DNA of 64,000 nt from assembly GCA_016713325.1 (NCBI GenBank), contig JADJPJ010000002.1:496001-560000 (forward strand), in the 5' to 3' direction. The notes below the pieces were generated by a model. It did not search any database, was not told the DNA's origin, and was given only the letters and a program-made list of their open reading frames with translations. The stretch is from Candidatus Flexifilum affinis. Its GTDB lineage: Bacteria; Chloroflexota; Anaerolineae; Aggregatilineales; Phototrophicaceae. The translations under genes were made by a program, and so were the position numbers. Positions 1 through 8,325 of the stretch are shown here, piece after piece (the stretch's first letter is position 1; each line of letters begins with the position of its first letter).

Positions 1-347
1 AGGCCGCGATCCCAGTCGTCCATGACGACGCCGCGCGCGTAGGGATCGAGCAGCACCTTCGACCCGTCGAAGCGAAAACCGACCTCGGGGTTCATCGGGC
101 CATGCACGCGATAGGCATACACCTGCCCGGACTTCACACCCGGCACGAACATGTGCCAGTAGTAAAACGTCTTGTTGCGCTTGGCATCGAATGGGATTAC
201 GCGTGCCGGCTTGTGATACTTGCCCTCGTCGAAAAGGAGCAGCTCAACCCGTTCGCAGTTCTTGGAAAAAACGCTGAAGTTCACGCCGTCGGGATGGACG
301 GTTGCGCCGAGCGGAAAGCTGCGCCCCGGCAGCGGCTTCGATGTCAT
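1..347 (-). CDS. glgX: Glycogen debranching enzyme GlgX, N-terminal part, cut by window edge
   Basis: This is the first ~115 residues of an isoamylase-type (GH13) glycogen debranching enzyme, which removes alpha-1,6 branches during glycogen breakdown in the cytoplasm. Translating the minus strand gives MTSKPLPGRSFPLGATV, then a CBM48-like N domain with GVNFSVFSKNCERVELLLF, VYAYRVHGP, and FRFDGSKVLLDPYARGV, which are hallmark GlgX/isoamylase segments. The catalytic GH13 barrel lies outside the window. I chose the ATG at 347 because GGGGGA lies four bases upstream; an in-frame ATG at 359 overlaps that site. It is co-directional with the permease gene upstream (70-base gap), but no functional link is evident. 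Family assignment is confident; GlgX rather than a plant-type isoamylase is inferred. Confidence 0.85.
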   Translation of the reverse strand, partial: MTSKPLPGRSFPLGATVHPDGVNFSVFSKNCERVELLLFDEGKYHKPARVIPFDAKRNKTFYYWHMFVPGVKSGQVYAYRVHGPMNPEVGFRFDGSKVLLDPYARGVVMDDWDRG

Positions 348-417
348 ATTGTCCCCCATGTACAACAAATAAAGTCGCTTGATTTCCAACTATACCCGAC
401 TTGACGAAATGCGACAC

Positions 418-1410
418 TCATCCGCGCGATGCGCCCTGCGCCCGCAGCAGGCGCGCGGCGAGCAGCAGCGCACCGGCGGTGATCAGACTGAAGAGGACCA
501 TCCAGAACCCCATCCCGGCAAGGTAGGTCGCCGCCTGAGCCGGATCTTCTGTGCTGAGGAGCAGCACCAGCAGCCCGACCAGCCCACCGTCGATCAGCGT
601 GAAGACCAGCGCCCCTGCGATCAGAGGCAGGACGTTGTCGACACTGGCGAACAGGAAGGGGGCGCCACAGCAGCCGAGCCCCAGCAGTAAAAGGACCGCG
701 CTGGCGGCTATGAGGGAGTTGATGCGCACGGCAGTGGTCTCACTGCCGGCGATCGAGGAGCTGATTACGCCCAGCGCGCCGGTGAAGGCGGCGGTGATCA
801 CGGGGACGACCAGGATGAAGGCGAGGACCACGACTATCCCGATCATTGGCGGGGCGGGGGCCAACTCCCGATGGACGAACACGACGATCAGCCAGATGGA
901 GAGTACGAGGCGCAGCCCGATCGCTGTGCGGTGACGCACCCAAAGAACCTGCATCGCCGCCCACCACTTACCGATCGCGATTCGCCGGGCGGGGATGCCT
1001 GTCAGGACGAGCGCCTCCCAGGTACGCGCGCCCTTCTCACGGGCGATGCCTGTACTCGCCAACCGCGCGGCCAGCCCGGAGACCATCAGATTGTGGCCGA
1101 ACAGTATGCTCACGACCAGGAGGGTGGTGAATTCCAGGGCCAGACGGAGCAGCGAGACGACGTCGAAGGGGTCCGCGCGGGTAAGGGCCGCGATCTGGGC
1201 AGGAAACCCCTCGGCCACCAGGGCGACGATGTTTATCGCCAGTGCCAGCAGCATGAGGCGCGCCAGACGCAGACGACGGCCGGCCAGGTTGAGCCGCACG
1301 ATGTGCATCCGCTCGGCGCGAGCGACCGGGTTGGCGTTGAGACGGTCCAGGAGACGTCTGGGAGAGGTGAGGGCCGAGAACGATCGTTCGGCAAAGCTGG
1401 ATAGCGACAA
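418..1410 (-). CDS. ABC-2 type permease-like multi-spanning membrane protein
   Basis: This is a 330-residue hydrophobic protein with about seven predicted membrane segments. A cytoplasmic stretch around residues 120-150 contains EKGARTWEALVLTGIPARRI followed by GKWWAA, which resembles the coupling region of ABC-2 export permeases (ARTWE.LLLTP...I..GKW). No ATPase gene is adjacent in the window, so the substrate and partner are unknown. The start is TTG at 1410, chosen because AGGAG lies seven bases upstream. The reading frame stays open further upstream, but that extension runs antisense to the carboxypeptidase gene and has no start signal. It could instead be a stand-alone membrane protein of unknown role. 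Confidence 0.65.
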   Translation of the reverse strand: MSLSSFAERSFSALTSPRRLLDRLNANPVARAERMHIVRLNLAGRRLRLARLMLLALAINIVALVAEGFPAQIAALTRADPFDVVSLLRLALEFTTLLVVSILFGHNLMVSGLAARLASTGIAREKGARTWEALVLTGIPARRIAIGKWWAAMQVLWVRHRTAIGLRLVLSIWLIVVFVHRELAPAPPMIGIVVVLAFILVVPVITAAFTGALGVISSSIAGSETTAVRINSLIAASAVLLLLGLGCCGAPFLFASVDNVLPLIAGALVFTLIDGGLVGLLVLLLSTEDPAQAATYLAGMGFWMVLFSLITAGALLLAARLLRAQGASRG

Positions 1411-1599
1411 CGGGCAACTCCTCTTCGCGGGCAATCGAAGTGTAGCACTGATTCCCTGGCCCGGCCCTTGAGCCTTCGTTCGGAGACACGGCTGGCATGG
1501 CGGCCAACGGGCCGATCTGGTTCGCGCGGCGCACAGTTGATAAACTTTCTTCATACGCTGAAATTGATTTAAACGACAGACGATGAAAGGCAGACGGCA

Positions 1600-3105
1600 A
1601 TGAGCGACAAATATCAGGCGTTGGTGGAACGCCTGAAAGAGATCCGCAACATCGACCGTGCGGCTGCGATCCTGCACTGGGACCAGCAGGTCAATATGCC
1701 GCGCGGCGGGTCCAGAGCACGGGCAGCGCAGCTTGCAACTCTCTCCAAGATTGGGCACGAGATGCTGATCAGCGACGAGACGGCCCGTCTGATCCAGGAC
1801 GCGGAGGCCGAGGTCGGCGGAGCCTCCTACGATTCGGTCGAAGCCAGCATGATCCGCGTGGCCAAGCGCGACTTCCATAAGTCGACATGCGTGCCGTCGA
1901 GCCTGGTGGCAGAGATGGCCGAGGCCGAGACGCTGGCTCACGAGGTGTGGGCAGAGGCGCGGGCGCAGGACGATTTCCCGAAATTTCTGCCGGCGCTTCA
2001 GCGCATTCTCGACCTGAAGCGTCAGGAGGCGGAGTATCGCGGCTATGCCGAACACCCCTACGATGCCTTCCTGGACGACTATGAGCCGGGCATGACGGCC
2101 AGCCGGGTGAAGACGCTGTTCGACGCGCACAAGGGCGAGCTGGTCAGCCTGATCGCCGCGATCAAGGAACGGAGCGACCGGGTCAGCGACGCGCTGCTGC
2201 GCCAGAACTACGAGATCGACCGGCAGCGTGCCTTCGGCGAGCAGATGGTGCGTGCCTACGGTTACGATTTCGAACGGGGGCGTCAGGATCTAGCGGTGCA
2301 TCCGTTCTGCATCACCTTTTCGCAGGGCGACGTGCGCATCACCACCCGCTACAGCTCGGACTATCTGAACCCGGCACTGTTCGGGACGATGCATGAATCC
2401 GGCCATGCCATGTACGAGCAGGGCGTCGACCCGGCTCTGGAGGGCACGCCGCTCTCGCGTGGCACGTCGCTGGGCGTCCACGAGTCGCAGTCGCGGCTGT
2501 GGGAGAATTTCGTCGGGCGCAGTCGGCACTTCTGGACCTGGGCTTATCCCCAGCTTCAGAGCACCTTCCCGGATCAGCTCGGGGGCGTGGATGTCGACAC
2601 CTTCTACCGCTCGATCAACCGGGTGGCGCCGTCGTTCATCCGCGTCGAGGCCGACGAGGCGACCTACAACCTGCACATCATGGTCCGTTTCGAAATTGAG
2701 CTGGATCTGGTGACCGGCAATGTGCCGCTGGAGAAGCTGCCGGAGCTGTGGAACGACAAGTTCCAGTCGTACCTGGGCATTGTGCCGCCGAACAACAAGA
2801 TGGGCGTGCTGCAGGACGTGCACTGGTCGTCGGGGCTGGTGGGCTACTTCCCGACGTACGCCATCGGCAACCTGCTGGTGGCGCAGTTCTATCGAAATGC
2901 GTTGGAGGCGCACCCGAACATCCCGGACGAGATTGCCCAGGGCAAGTTCGACACCCTGCGCGAGTGGATGCGCGCCAATATCTACCAGCACGGGCGCAAG
3001 TTCACCGCCGACGAACTGACTCAGCGGATCACCGGCGAGCCGGTCGACTGTGGCTATTTCATCGAGTATCTGCGTGAGAAGTACAGCGACATCTACGGGC
3101 TGTGA
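1600..3105 (+). CDS. Carboxypeptidase Taq family (M32) metallocarboxypeptidase
   Basis: This is a 501-residue cytosolic zinc carboxypeptidase of family M32, which trims residues from peptide C-termini. The zinc motif HESGH lies at residues 265-269, followed by the family motif HESQSR and a downstream Glu-rich helix (VGRSRHFW). The opening segment (YQALVERLKEI...ILHWDQ) is typical of the family, and the length matches the usual ~500 residues. The ATG at 1600 follows GGCAGACGGCA, a weak ribosome site. The gene is divergent from the permease and ends 100 bases before a convergent secreted-protein gene, separated by a hairpin. It appears to be monocistronic. Confidence 0.95.
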   Translation: MSDKYQALVERLKEIRNIDRAAAILHWDQQVNMPRGGSRARAAQLATLSKIGHEMLISDETARLIQDAEAEVGGASYDSVEASMIRVAKRDFHKSTCVPSSLVAEMAEAETLAHEVWAEARAQDDFPKFLPALQRILDLKRQEAEYRGYAEHPYDAFLDDYEPGMTASRVKTLFDAHKGELVSLIAAIKERSDRVSDALLRQNYEIDRQRAFGEQMVRAYGYDFERGRQDLAVHPFCITFSQGDVRITTRYSSDYLNPALFGTMHESGHAMYEQGVDPALEGTPLSRGTSLGVHESQSRLWENFVGRSRHFWTWAYPQLQSTFPDQLGGVDVDTFYRSINRVAPSFIRVEADEATYNLHIMVRFEIELDLVTGNVPLEKLPELWNDKFQSYLGIVPPNNKMGVLQDVHWSSGLVGYFPTYAIGNLLVAQFYRNALEAHPNIPDEIAQGKFDTLREWMRANIYQHGRKFTADELTQRITGEPVDCGYFIEYLREKYSDIYGL

Positions 3106-3160
3106 TGCGTCGGCTCTCGGGCGGGGCCGTTCGTGTGGGCTGAACAATAGACGGTAGCAC

Positions 3161-3191
3161 AGCTTGGGAGAGACGCCGCCTCTCCCAAGCT
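3161..3191. terminator. Strong hairpin between convergent genes
   Basis: A perfect 12-bp inverted repeat (AGCTTGGGAGAG with its complement) has a 7-base loop and lies midway between the M32 gene and the convergent SH3 gene. No long T-tract follows on either strand, so bidirectional termination is inferred from position and stem strength. Confidence 0.55.
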
Positions 3192-3209
3192 CTACATGGC
3201 AGGGGTTGC

Positions 3210-4001
3210 CTAATCACACTCGATGAAAAGGGTTGTGAAACCCTGCCGCTCGATTTCAAAGCCCATCACCCTGACCACGGCGTCACGCTCCAACCGAAGC
3301 TGATAGGCGCCAAGGGGGGCGCGATATTCCTGGCTGATGTAGGGCTCGTCCGTGCTGAGGAAGGTATTGTCGTACTGCCGCCAGACGGGTTCAGGGTTGC
3401 TCTGGTTGGGGCGGATGATATCCACGATGAGATCGCGCTGCGCCGAACCCGAAATGGCGAAATCCAGATAATCGGCGGCGCTGCGCGCGACCTCTTCAAC
3501 GATTGAACATTTGAGGTCAGCGTCGTAGTAGCCCTCGTACAGGTCGAGGACCATGTCGGGGCCTCGGACCACCAGCCACGAGGCGATGAAGCCCGTGCCG
3601 CCATCGCCGAGCGCAATCTCATACCAGTCGTTGTCCTCGCCAACCACGTCGAAAACCTGATCGGGAGTTGCCGCAGCGACAATGTCGCAGGTGGTTGCGC
3701 TGCAACTGCGAATGTTGATGTTTCCGGTGGGTACGACCGTAAACAGAACGCTGCTGTCCTCTGACGCGGGTGTGGCGGTGCTCTCAGCGCAGTCCGTCAG
3801 GTAGGCGGACATCAGCGCGTCAATCTCCTGCCGGATCGCTGAGATTTCCTCATCCGTGGCCGTGACAATCTGCTCGGCATAATCGGCAAGCCTCTCACTC
3901 AGCGCATCACGGTCACAGGTAGCATCCGTTTGCGCGGCGACAGAGGGGGCGGTGACGAGCATACCAACCATGAAAACTGCTGCGAAGAGTCGGCCGAACA
4001 T
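3210..4001 (-). CDS. Secreted protein with bacterial SH3-like domain
   Basis: This is an exported protein of about 263 residues. The N-terminus MFGRLFAAVFMVGMLVTAPS ending in AAQ is a signal peptide. It is followed by a charged helical stretch with two Cys (about residues 30-75), then an SH3b-like domain (about residues 85-150) with the signature NINIRSCSATTCDIVAAA and DNDWYEI...GFIASWLV. The C-terminal ~110 residues match nothing I recognise. SH3b domains usually bind cell-wall or surface ligands. I chose the ATG at 4001 over the in-frame start at 4064 because the signal peptide begins there and AAGGA lies upstream. It is the last gene of a minus-strand run but is 87 bases from the PIN gene, so co-transcription is uncertain. 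Confidence 0.75.
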   Translation of the reverse strand: MFGRLFAAVFMVGMLVTAPSVAAQTDATCDRDALSERLADYAEQIVTATDEEISAIRQEIDALMSAYLTDCAESTATPASEDSSVLFTVVPTGNINIRSCSATTCDIVAAATPDQVFDVVGEDNDWYEIALGDGGTGFIASWLVVRGPDMVLDLYEGYYDADLKCSIVEEVARSAADYLDFAISGSAQRDLIVDIIRPNQSNPEPVWRQYDNTFLSTDEPYISQEYRAPLGAYQLRLERDAVVRVMGFEIERQGFTTLFIECD

Positions 4002-4088
4002 GCGTAGAGTCCTTGTGTGTGTCCGTATAGGGGCTGCTGCTGACTGACAATCGTGATCGCCCATGACGACCCAATGTGTGCGGCACGT

Positions 4089-4544
4089 TCATGGGGCGTT
4101 CCCCGCCGAAACCAACGCGATCCTGTCCTTGAAACGCTTCAGGTCGTCCACGTTGATCGTGAGCAGGGTATCGATGCCGTAAACGAGCGTTGTCGCCACC
4201 AGATTCGCATCATGGACCTGCTTGCCCTTCGCGGGATACGCGACCAGAAGATTCAGTAGCTCGGCACGAACGGCGGTTGTCTCGTCCGCTACACGAAACA
4301 GGGATATCACTGCCCTAAGCAAGGCAACAACCTCCTCGATCGCCAGCGGCGTTTTCATCGTGTTCGGGTGGGTCACCTGTACAAGGAATTCGCGGATCAC
4401 CTGCCCGCTGATCCACAGTTCCGCACCTTCGCGCCAGTATCGCTTGATGAGCGCATCGCACTCCGTGTATCCATCCATGCCGACAATGTTCGCCCGCAGG
4501 AAGACATTGGTATCGACAAACGCCTTACCGCCCGTCGTCGTCAT
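4089..4544 (-). CDS. PIN-domain ribonuclease, VapC-like toxin
   Basis: This is a 151-residue PIN domain. It has the N-terminal FVDTNVFLR (first metal-binding Asp), a central Glu in REFLVQV, and the acidic HDANLVATT and INVDDLKRF segments that complete the metal site. Such proteins are Mg-dependent endoribonucleases, most often toxins paired with a small upstream antitoxin. The upstream small frame (4525-4676) overlaps this start in the usual toxin-antitoxin manner but appears damaged. Size and motif order fit VapC. The RNA target is unknown. Confidence 0.85.
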   Translation of the reverse strand: MTTTGGKAFVDTNVFLRANIVGMDGYTECDALIKRYWREGAELWISGQVIREFLVQVTHPNTMKTPLAIEEVVALLRAVISLFRVADETTAVRAELLNLLVAYPAKGKQVHDANLVATTLVYGIDTLLTINVDDLKRFKDRIALVSAGNAP

Positions 4545-4676
4545 ACCAGTCTTCCCGGCGCACCGACGGCGTTTGCTTTACCTCCGCATGAAGCTTTGCT
4601 GCATCGAAAAGCCGCAATTTGTCCTCAACCGTCAACGTGCGATGTTCCGCACGGCGCAGCAAGATCTTGGACGCAT
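4525..4676 (-). pseudogene. Remnant or frameshifted antitoxin-like small gene upstream of PIN gene
   Basis: A minus-strand frame encoding KILLRRAEHRTLTVEDKLRL, then DAAKLHAEVKQTPSVRREDW, ends in TAA at 4525 and overlaps the PIN start by 20 bases. It has no good start codon: the in-frame stretch begins after a TGA near 4680, while an ATG at 4676 lies in the neighbouring frame and would fuse to it with one indel. Charge and position suit a VapB-like antitoxin C-terminus, but no DNA-binding fold is recognisable. It may be an intact gene hidden by a sequence error, or a decayed antitoxin. Confidence 0.4.
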
Positions 4677-4717
4677 GGACTCAACAATGACCTGTGACGA
4701 CTTGAAAATCGCCTCGC

Positions 4718-6050
4718 TCAGCCGTCCGATTTGCGCGGAGACTGGGCGGAGCGCCGGTTGAGATGCTCGCGGATTCGGGCGATGTAGTGGTCGATGTGCC
4801 CGCCGGAGTCGCCACCGCCAAGCGCCGTTTTCAGACGTTCCAGCGTGTCGATCAGCAGGGTCAGCGTGTAGTCCGATTCAACCGGGGCGATATCCAGGAC
4901 CGAGATGAGCGATTCCTCGGCCTGCTCCAGCTTGCCCATGGCCAGGCTGGAGGTCAGCAGGTCGGCATAGGCCCAGTAGTTGTCGACCTCGGCCTGGGTT
5001 TCGCCGCGCGCCAGCCGCTCCACGCGCTTGTAGGTGCGCAGCATCTCGCTGCGGTCGTGCTTGCCCATGTAGAGCAGTGCCAGGTTGCTGAAGGGGTAGG
5101 AGGAGTGCGGCGTGACTTTCGCCGCCTGCTCATAGGCCTGAACGGCCTGATCGACCTGACCGCGGCGGCGGTACAGCCCGCCGAGCGACCCCCACCAGGA
5201 CTCGCCATCCTCGTCGACGAGCCGCGGCTGAGCGCGCAGCGCTTCAAGCAAAAAACTGCTCCCCCTTGTTCATCCACAGGTCGCGCTCCAGCCCTTCCGG
5301 CTGTTTGTCGGCGATGCGCCGGTAGACGTAGCCGAGGGCGGCCCGCGCCAGCGCAAATTCCGGGTCGATCTCCAGGGCGCGCACCAGGTGGAGCTCGGCT
5401 TCAGGAAGCTGTCCGTTCTGCACGAAGACGTAGCCCAGGCGATAGTGAATCAGCGGGTTGTTCTGGTCCATGGCAAGGGCGCGCTTGTAGGTTTCGGCGG
5501 CGCCGCTGTAGTCCTGCGCCCGATACTGGCGCTCGCCCAGAGGCATGAGCGATAGGGCCAGTGTGGCCTGCGCTGAAGAACGGCGCTGAAGCTCGATGGT
5601 CTGGTTGATCTGGTCTTCCAACGCCTTGAGATCGCGCTCGCGCTTCTCGATTTGCTGTTCAAAGTCGCTGCGCAGGTCGGCGAGTTCGTCGATGATCCGC
5701 TTACGGGTGTCGTTCAGGGCATTCTGAGCGGCGAACAGACGGGTCACGCCGACGACGCCGAGCGAACCGGCGGCGATGGCGACGACGACGCTGAAGGCCT
5801 CGAACAGGCTGAGGAAGTTGCTGGCATCCGAGGCGTAGCGGGCGGCATCCTCGGCGTTGGTGCGGGTGAGGGCGGCCAGATCACGCAGTTCTTCCAGCTC
5901 GTCAGCCGTGAGCGCGGTGGCCGGGGGTAGAGGCTGAGAATCCTGCGCTTCGGCGACTTTCAGGGGCAGCGCGGCGATCAGGACGACCCCGGCAACCATG
6001 GCGAAGGCGGCGATCAAACGGGTCAGTTGCAGGGAAAAAGACGGTCTCAT
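4718..6050 (-). CDS. Membrane-anchored coiled-coil TPR protein (one-base frameshift)
   Basis: This is a protein of about 443 residues after correction. The order is an N-terminal signal/anchor (LIAAFAMVAGVVLIAALPL), a second hydrophobic segment near residue 90 (FSVVVAIAAGSLGVVGV), a coiled coil (about residues 115-160, rich in E/K/R/Q), then TPR repeats to the C-terminus (for example YSGAAETYKRALAMDQNNP and YRLGYVFVQNGQLPEAELHL). The frame breaks at a run of six A (5250-5255, + strand); five would join EQF to LLEALRAQ seamlessly, so I read one gene. The ATG at 6050 follows GGATGGAG. It starts 37 bases after the LSDAT/SLOG gene and is probably co-transcribed, which suggests a sensor-scaffold pair at the membrane; the role itself is unknown. 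Confidence 0.75.
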
Positions 6051-6087
6051 AACTCCATCCATGATGCTCGTAATGCGGTCGCGTCGT

Positions 6088-6900
6088 TCAGAAACCGCAG
6101 TAGTTCTCCAACCAACTGCGAAGCGGTTCCGGGCCCGCCTTGATGTGCTGGAAGTGGATATTGCCCTTGCTTAGAATATCATGAATGAGCGGATCGTCGG
6201 ACACCTTGGTGCGGCTTGTCTGCGCCAGCTCATCGGCGAACCGGCCCGTGCCTTCGAGCACCAGCACCGGAAAGCGAGGATCGCGCGTGGTCATGCGGTG
6301 CACTTCGCGCTTGACGATCTGGCCGCCATTAACGACGATGCACAGGCGGGGACGGGTCCCTCGACCGCAGAGTGCGAAGGCAAGATTGATGAGCGTCTCG
6401 GACTCGCTGCCGAACTCCGTGCCCTCAGGGAGGACGAAATGGGAGTGGAAAGCATCGAGATCGCCCAATTGCTGGTCGCTCCGGTCGCGGCCCGGCAGCC
6501 AAACGACCTGGTCGGGCGCGACGCCGATCAGCGGGAAGGTGTAGCGCCGCCGCTGGCGCGCCAGGCCCAGAAGCTGCATGACGCCGGCCGAGGTACCGCC
6601 GTCGAGGAGCGTGACCTGATACTCGTTGAGAAACCAGGCCAGCCCGTCTTCGATGGTGGACCGGCTGCTGGACATCGAGTCCAGATCCATGCCGCCCGCG
6701 CCGCCGGAGACGAAGATGGTCGGCGTGGGCGATTCCAGACCGAGAGCTTCGATGATGCTCTGCGGGTCGATACGGTTGGGGGTTTGGACGGCCAGGGGAA
6801 TCTGGCCATTGGGAAAATGGATGGTGAAGGTCTCCAGCGGGACCGCCGGCAGTACGTCGTCTGTTTCAATTCCGAACATGCGCCTGATGAAGTTCAACAT
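6088..6900 (-). CDS. Prokaryotic TRPM-like SLOG (LSDAT) domain protein
   Basis: This is a 270-residue Rossmann-like SLOG-superfamily protein of the LSDAT type, the family related to the N-terminal nucleotide-sensing domain of animal TRPM channels. Visible motifs are VSGGAGGM near residue 65, DGGTSAGVMQLLG near 100, the strand FPLIGVAPD, a HSHFVLPEG segment, and PVLVLEGTGRFADEL near 220. These match the family's phosphate-binding glycine loops and final strand-loop. SLOG proteins are proposed to bind nucleotide-derived ligands in stress or conflict systems (family knowledge). It leads a minus-strand operon with the membrane TPR protein. The ligand is not deducible from sequence. Confidence 0.8.
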   Translation of the reverse strand: MLNFIRRMFGIETDDVLPAVPLETFTIHFPNGQIPLAVQTPNRIDPQSIIEALGLESPTPTIFVSGGAGGMDLDSMSSSRSTIEDGLAWFLNEYQVTLLDGGTSAGVMQLLGLARQRRRYTFPLIGVAPDQVVWLPGRDRSDQQLGDLDAFHSHFVLPEGTEFGSESETLINLAFALCGRGTRPRLCIVVNGGQIVKREVHRMTTRDPRFPVLVLEGTGRFADELAQTSRTKVSDDPLIHDILSKGNIHFQHIKAGPEPLRSWLENYCGF

Positions 6901-7000
6901 ACGTACCGCTCCTGCGGCGAAATGGGAAACTCACAACACTGAAATCTGCAAGAATGACAATTATCCTAATCGTTGGCGAATGATGCCGCCGCCCCAGTGA

Positions 7001-7028
7001 TTGGGTATAGTTCTCATCATTGTATAGC
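7001..7028 (+). promoter_or_regulatory. Candidate sigma-70-like promoter for 7057 gene
   Basis: TTGGGT (7001-7006), a 16-base spacer and TATAGC (7023-7028) lie 28 bases before the start at 7057. Neither box is a full match, so this is a modest candidate in the divergent intergenic region. Confidence 0.35.
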
Positions 7029-7056
7029 GAAGTGACGATTTGCGTGGAAGATCGAC

Positions 7057-7404
7057 ATGAACCTTGCCTCACCCTATTGGTATCCGTTCGAACAGGGCAA
7101 TACAAGAGGCATCACCGGCGTTGAAGGCGGGACCATTGTTGAGGACGAGCAGCACGACGATGGCGGGCGAATCACGATGGAGCGCAGCTGCCTGCGCGCC
7201 CCGTTCGCCATCACCGCCACCGTCTACGGATGGATGGTCCACACCCGCTTTTTCGCCGACGAAGCCACCGCCAAGCTGGCTTATGAAGCCATGCGCGAGT
7301 CGCTGCTCGACGTGCTTCGTCTGCTGCCAAAGGAGGACGACGACCCGGTGCTGACCGAGGCGATCGACATGGCGATCGCCGCTTTTCAGGCTGCCTTTCC
7401 CTAG
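7057..7404 (+). CDS. Uncharacterized 115-residue protein
   Basis: This is a small acidic soluble protein that I do not recognise. It has a central strand-rich part (RAPFAITATVYGWMVHTRFF) followed by a helical C-terminal half (TAKLAYEAMRESLLDVLRLL). The ATG at 7057 follows GGAAG at good spacing, and codon use resembles the neighbours. It is divergent from the LSDAT gene and 147 bases upstream of the enoyl-CoA hydratase. Compact length and absence of signal or membrane segments suggest a cytoplasmic accessory protein. Confidence 0.65.
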   Translation: MNLASPYWYPFEQGNTRGITGVEGGTIVEDEQHDDGGRITMERSCLRAPFAITATVYGWMVHTRFFADEATAKLAYEAMRESLLDVLRLLPKEDDDPVLTEAIDMAIAAFQAAFP

Positions 7405-7429
7405 GGCGCAATCTAGGGACTCCCCGACC

Positions 7430-7490
7430 ACAAGCCCTCTCCGCGTGCGAGCGTCCTGCAAGCAAGCGTCCTGCAGGCAGGCGGGCTTGT
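7430..7490. repeat. Tandem 15-mer inside an inverted repeat
   Basis: AGCGTCCTGCAAGCA (7450-7464) is immediately repeated with one mismatch (7465-7479). The pair is flanked by ACAAGCCC (7430-7437) and its complement GGGCTTGT (7483-7490), giving an 8-bp stem. It lies between the 7057 gene and the enoyl-CoA hydratase. It could be a transcript-end structure or local slippage; no other copy was noticed in the window. Confidence 0.6.
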
Positions 7491-7551
7491 CAGGGTGGGG
7501 GAACGAAGCGCATGAGGACCCGACGAACTCTACTCAATGATGGAGTTGATG

Positions 7552-8325
7552 ATGACTTACGAGATGATTCTTACGGAAAAAGCGGCGGAAGGCGTTGGAC
7601 TGGTGCGCCTCAACCGACAGCAGGCGCTCAACGCGCTCAACAGCCAGATCACGCGCGAGATTTTCGACGCGCTGGAAGCCTTCGATCGCGATGACTCGGT
7701 CGGATGCATGGTACTGACCGGCAGCGACAAGGCGTTTGCCGCCGGCGCCGACATCAAGCAGATGCTCGACGTGTCCGCGGTGGAGATGATGACCGACGAC
7801 TTCACCGACTGGTCACGGCTGATGCGTATCGGCAAGCCGGTGATCGCGGCGGTGAGCGGCTGGGCGCTTGGGGGCGGCTGCGAGATGGCGATGATGTGCG
7901 ACATGGTCGTCGCCAGCGAGACGGCTAAGTTCGGCCAGCCGGAGATCACCATCGGCATCATGCCTGGGGCGGGCGGCACGCAGCGCCTGACGCGGGCGGT
8001 CGGCAAGGCGGTGGCCATGGAAGTGATGCTGGGCAACCGCCACCTGACCGCTCAGGAAGCGCTGGCCGCCGGGCTGGTCAACCGTGTGTACCCGGTGGAG
8101 AGCTATTTTGCGGAAACCCTGACGCTGGCCGGCAAGATTGCCTCAATGCCGCGCGTCGCCGTCCGGCTGATCAAGGACAGCGTCAATAAGGCCTACGAGA
8201 CGACCCTGGTCCAGGGGCTGGAGTACGAGAAGCGCAACTTCTACCTGACCTTCAGCACCGAGGACAAGGTCGAAGGCATGTCGGCCTTTGTGGAGAAGCG
8301 CCCGGCGCAGTGGAAGAATCGCTGA
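7552..8325 (+). CDS. Enoyl-CoA hydratase/isomerase (crotonase) family
   Basis: This is a 257-residue crotonase-fold enzyme that adds water across the double bond of 2-enoyl-CoA in fatty-acid or amino-acid breakdown. The CoA-oxyanion segments AFAAGADIKQM and GWALGGGCEMAMMCD are intact. The catalytic region FGQPEITIGIMPGAGGTQRL retains the Glu pair of true hydratases, and AVRLIKDSVN lies in the C-terminal helix. The ATG at 7552 is chosen from several in-frame ATGs because GGAG lies six bases upstream. The stop overlaps the next gene, whose GTG start is at 8310, suggesting translational coupling. Confidence 0.92.
   Translation: MTYEMILTEKAAEGVGLVRLNRQQALNALNSQITREIFDALEAFDRDDSVGCMVLTGSDKAFAAGADIKQMLDVSAVEMMTDDFTDWSRLMRIGKPVIAAVSGWALGGGCEMAMMCDMVVASETAKFGQPEITIGIMPGAGGTQRLTRAVGKAVAMEVMLGNRHLTAQEALAAGLVNRVYPVESYFAETLTLAGKIASMPRVAVRLIKDSVNKAYETTLVQGLEYEKRNFYLTFSTEDKVEGMSAFVEKRPAQWKNR

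Noticed and set aside
1411..2130. Upstream extension of the minus-strand permease frame by ~240 codons
   Set aside because: It runs fully antisense to the well-conserved M32 carboxypeptidase, has no membrane pattern, and the TTG at 1410 has its own good ribosome site.
7430..7490. CRISPR-like repeat
   Set aside because: Only two adjacent 15-base copies with no spacer; no cas genes anywhere in the window.
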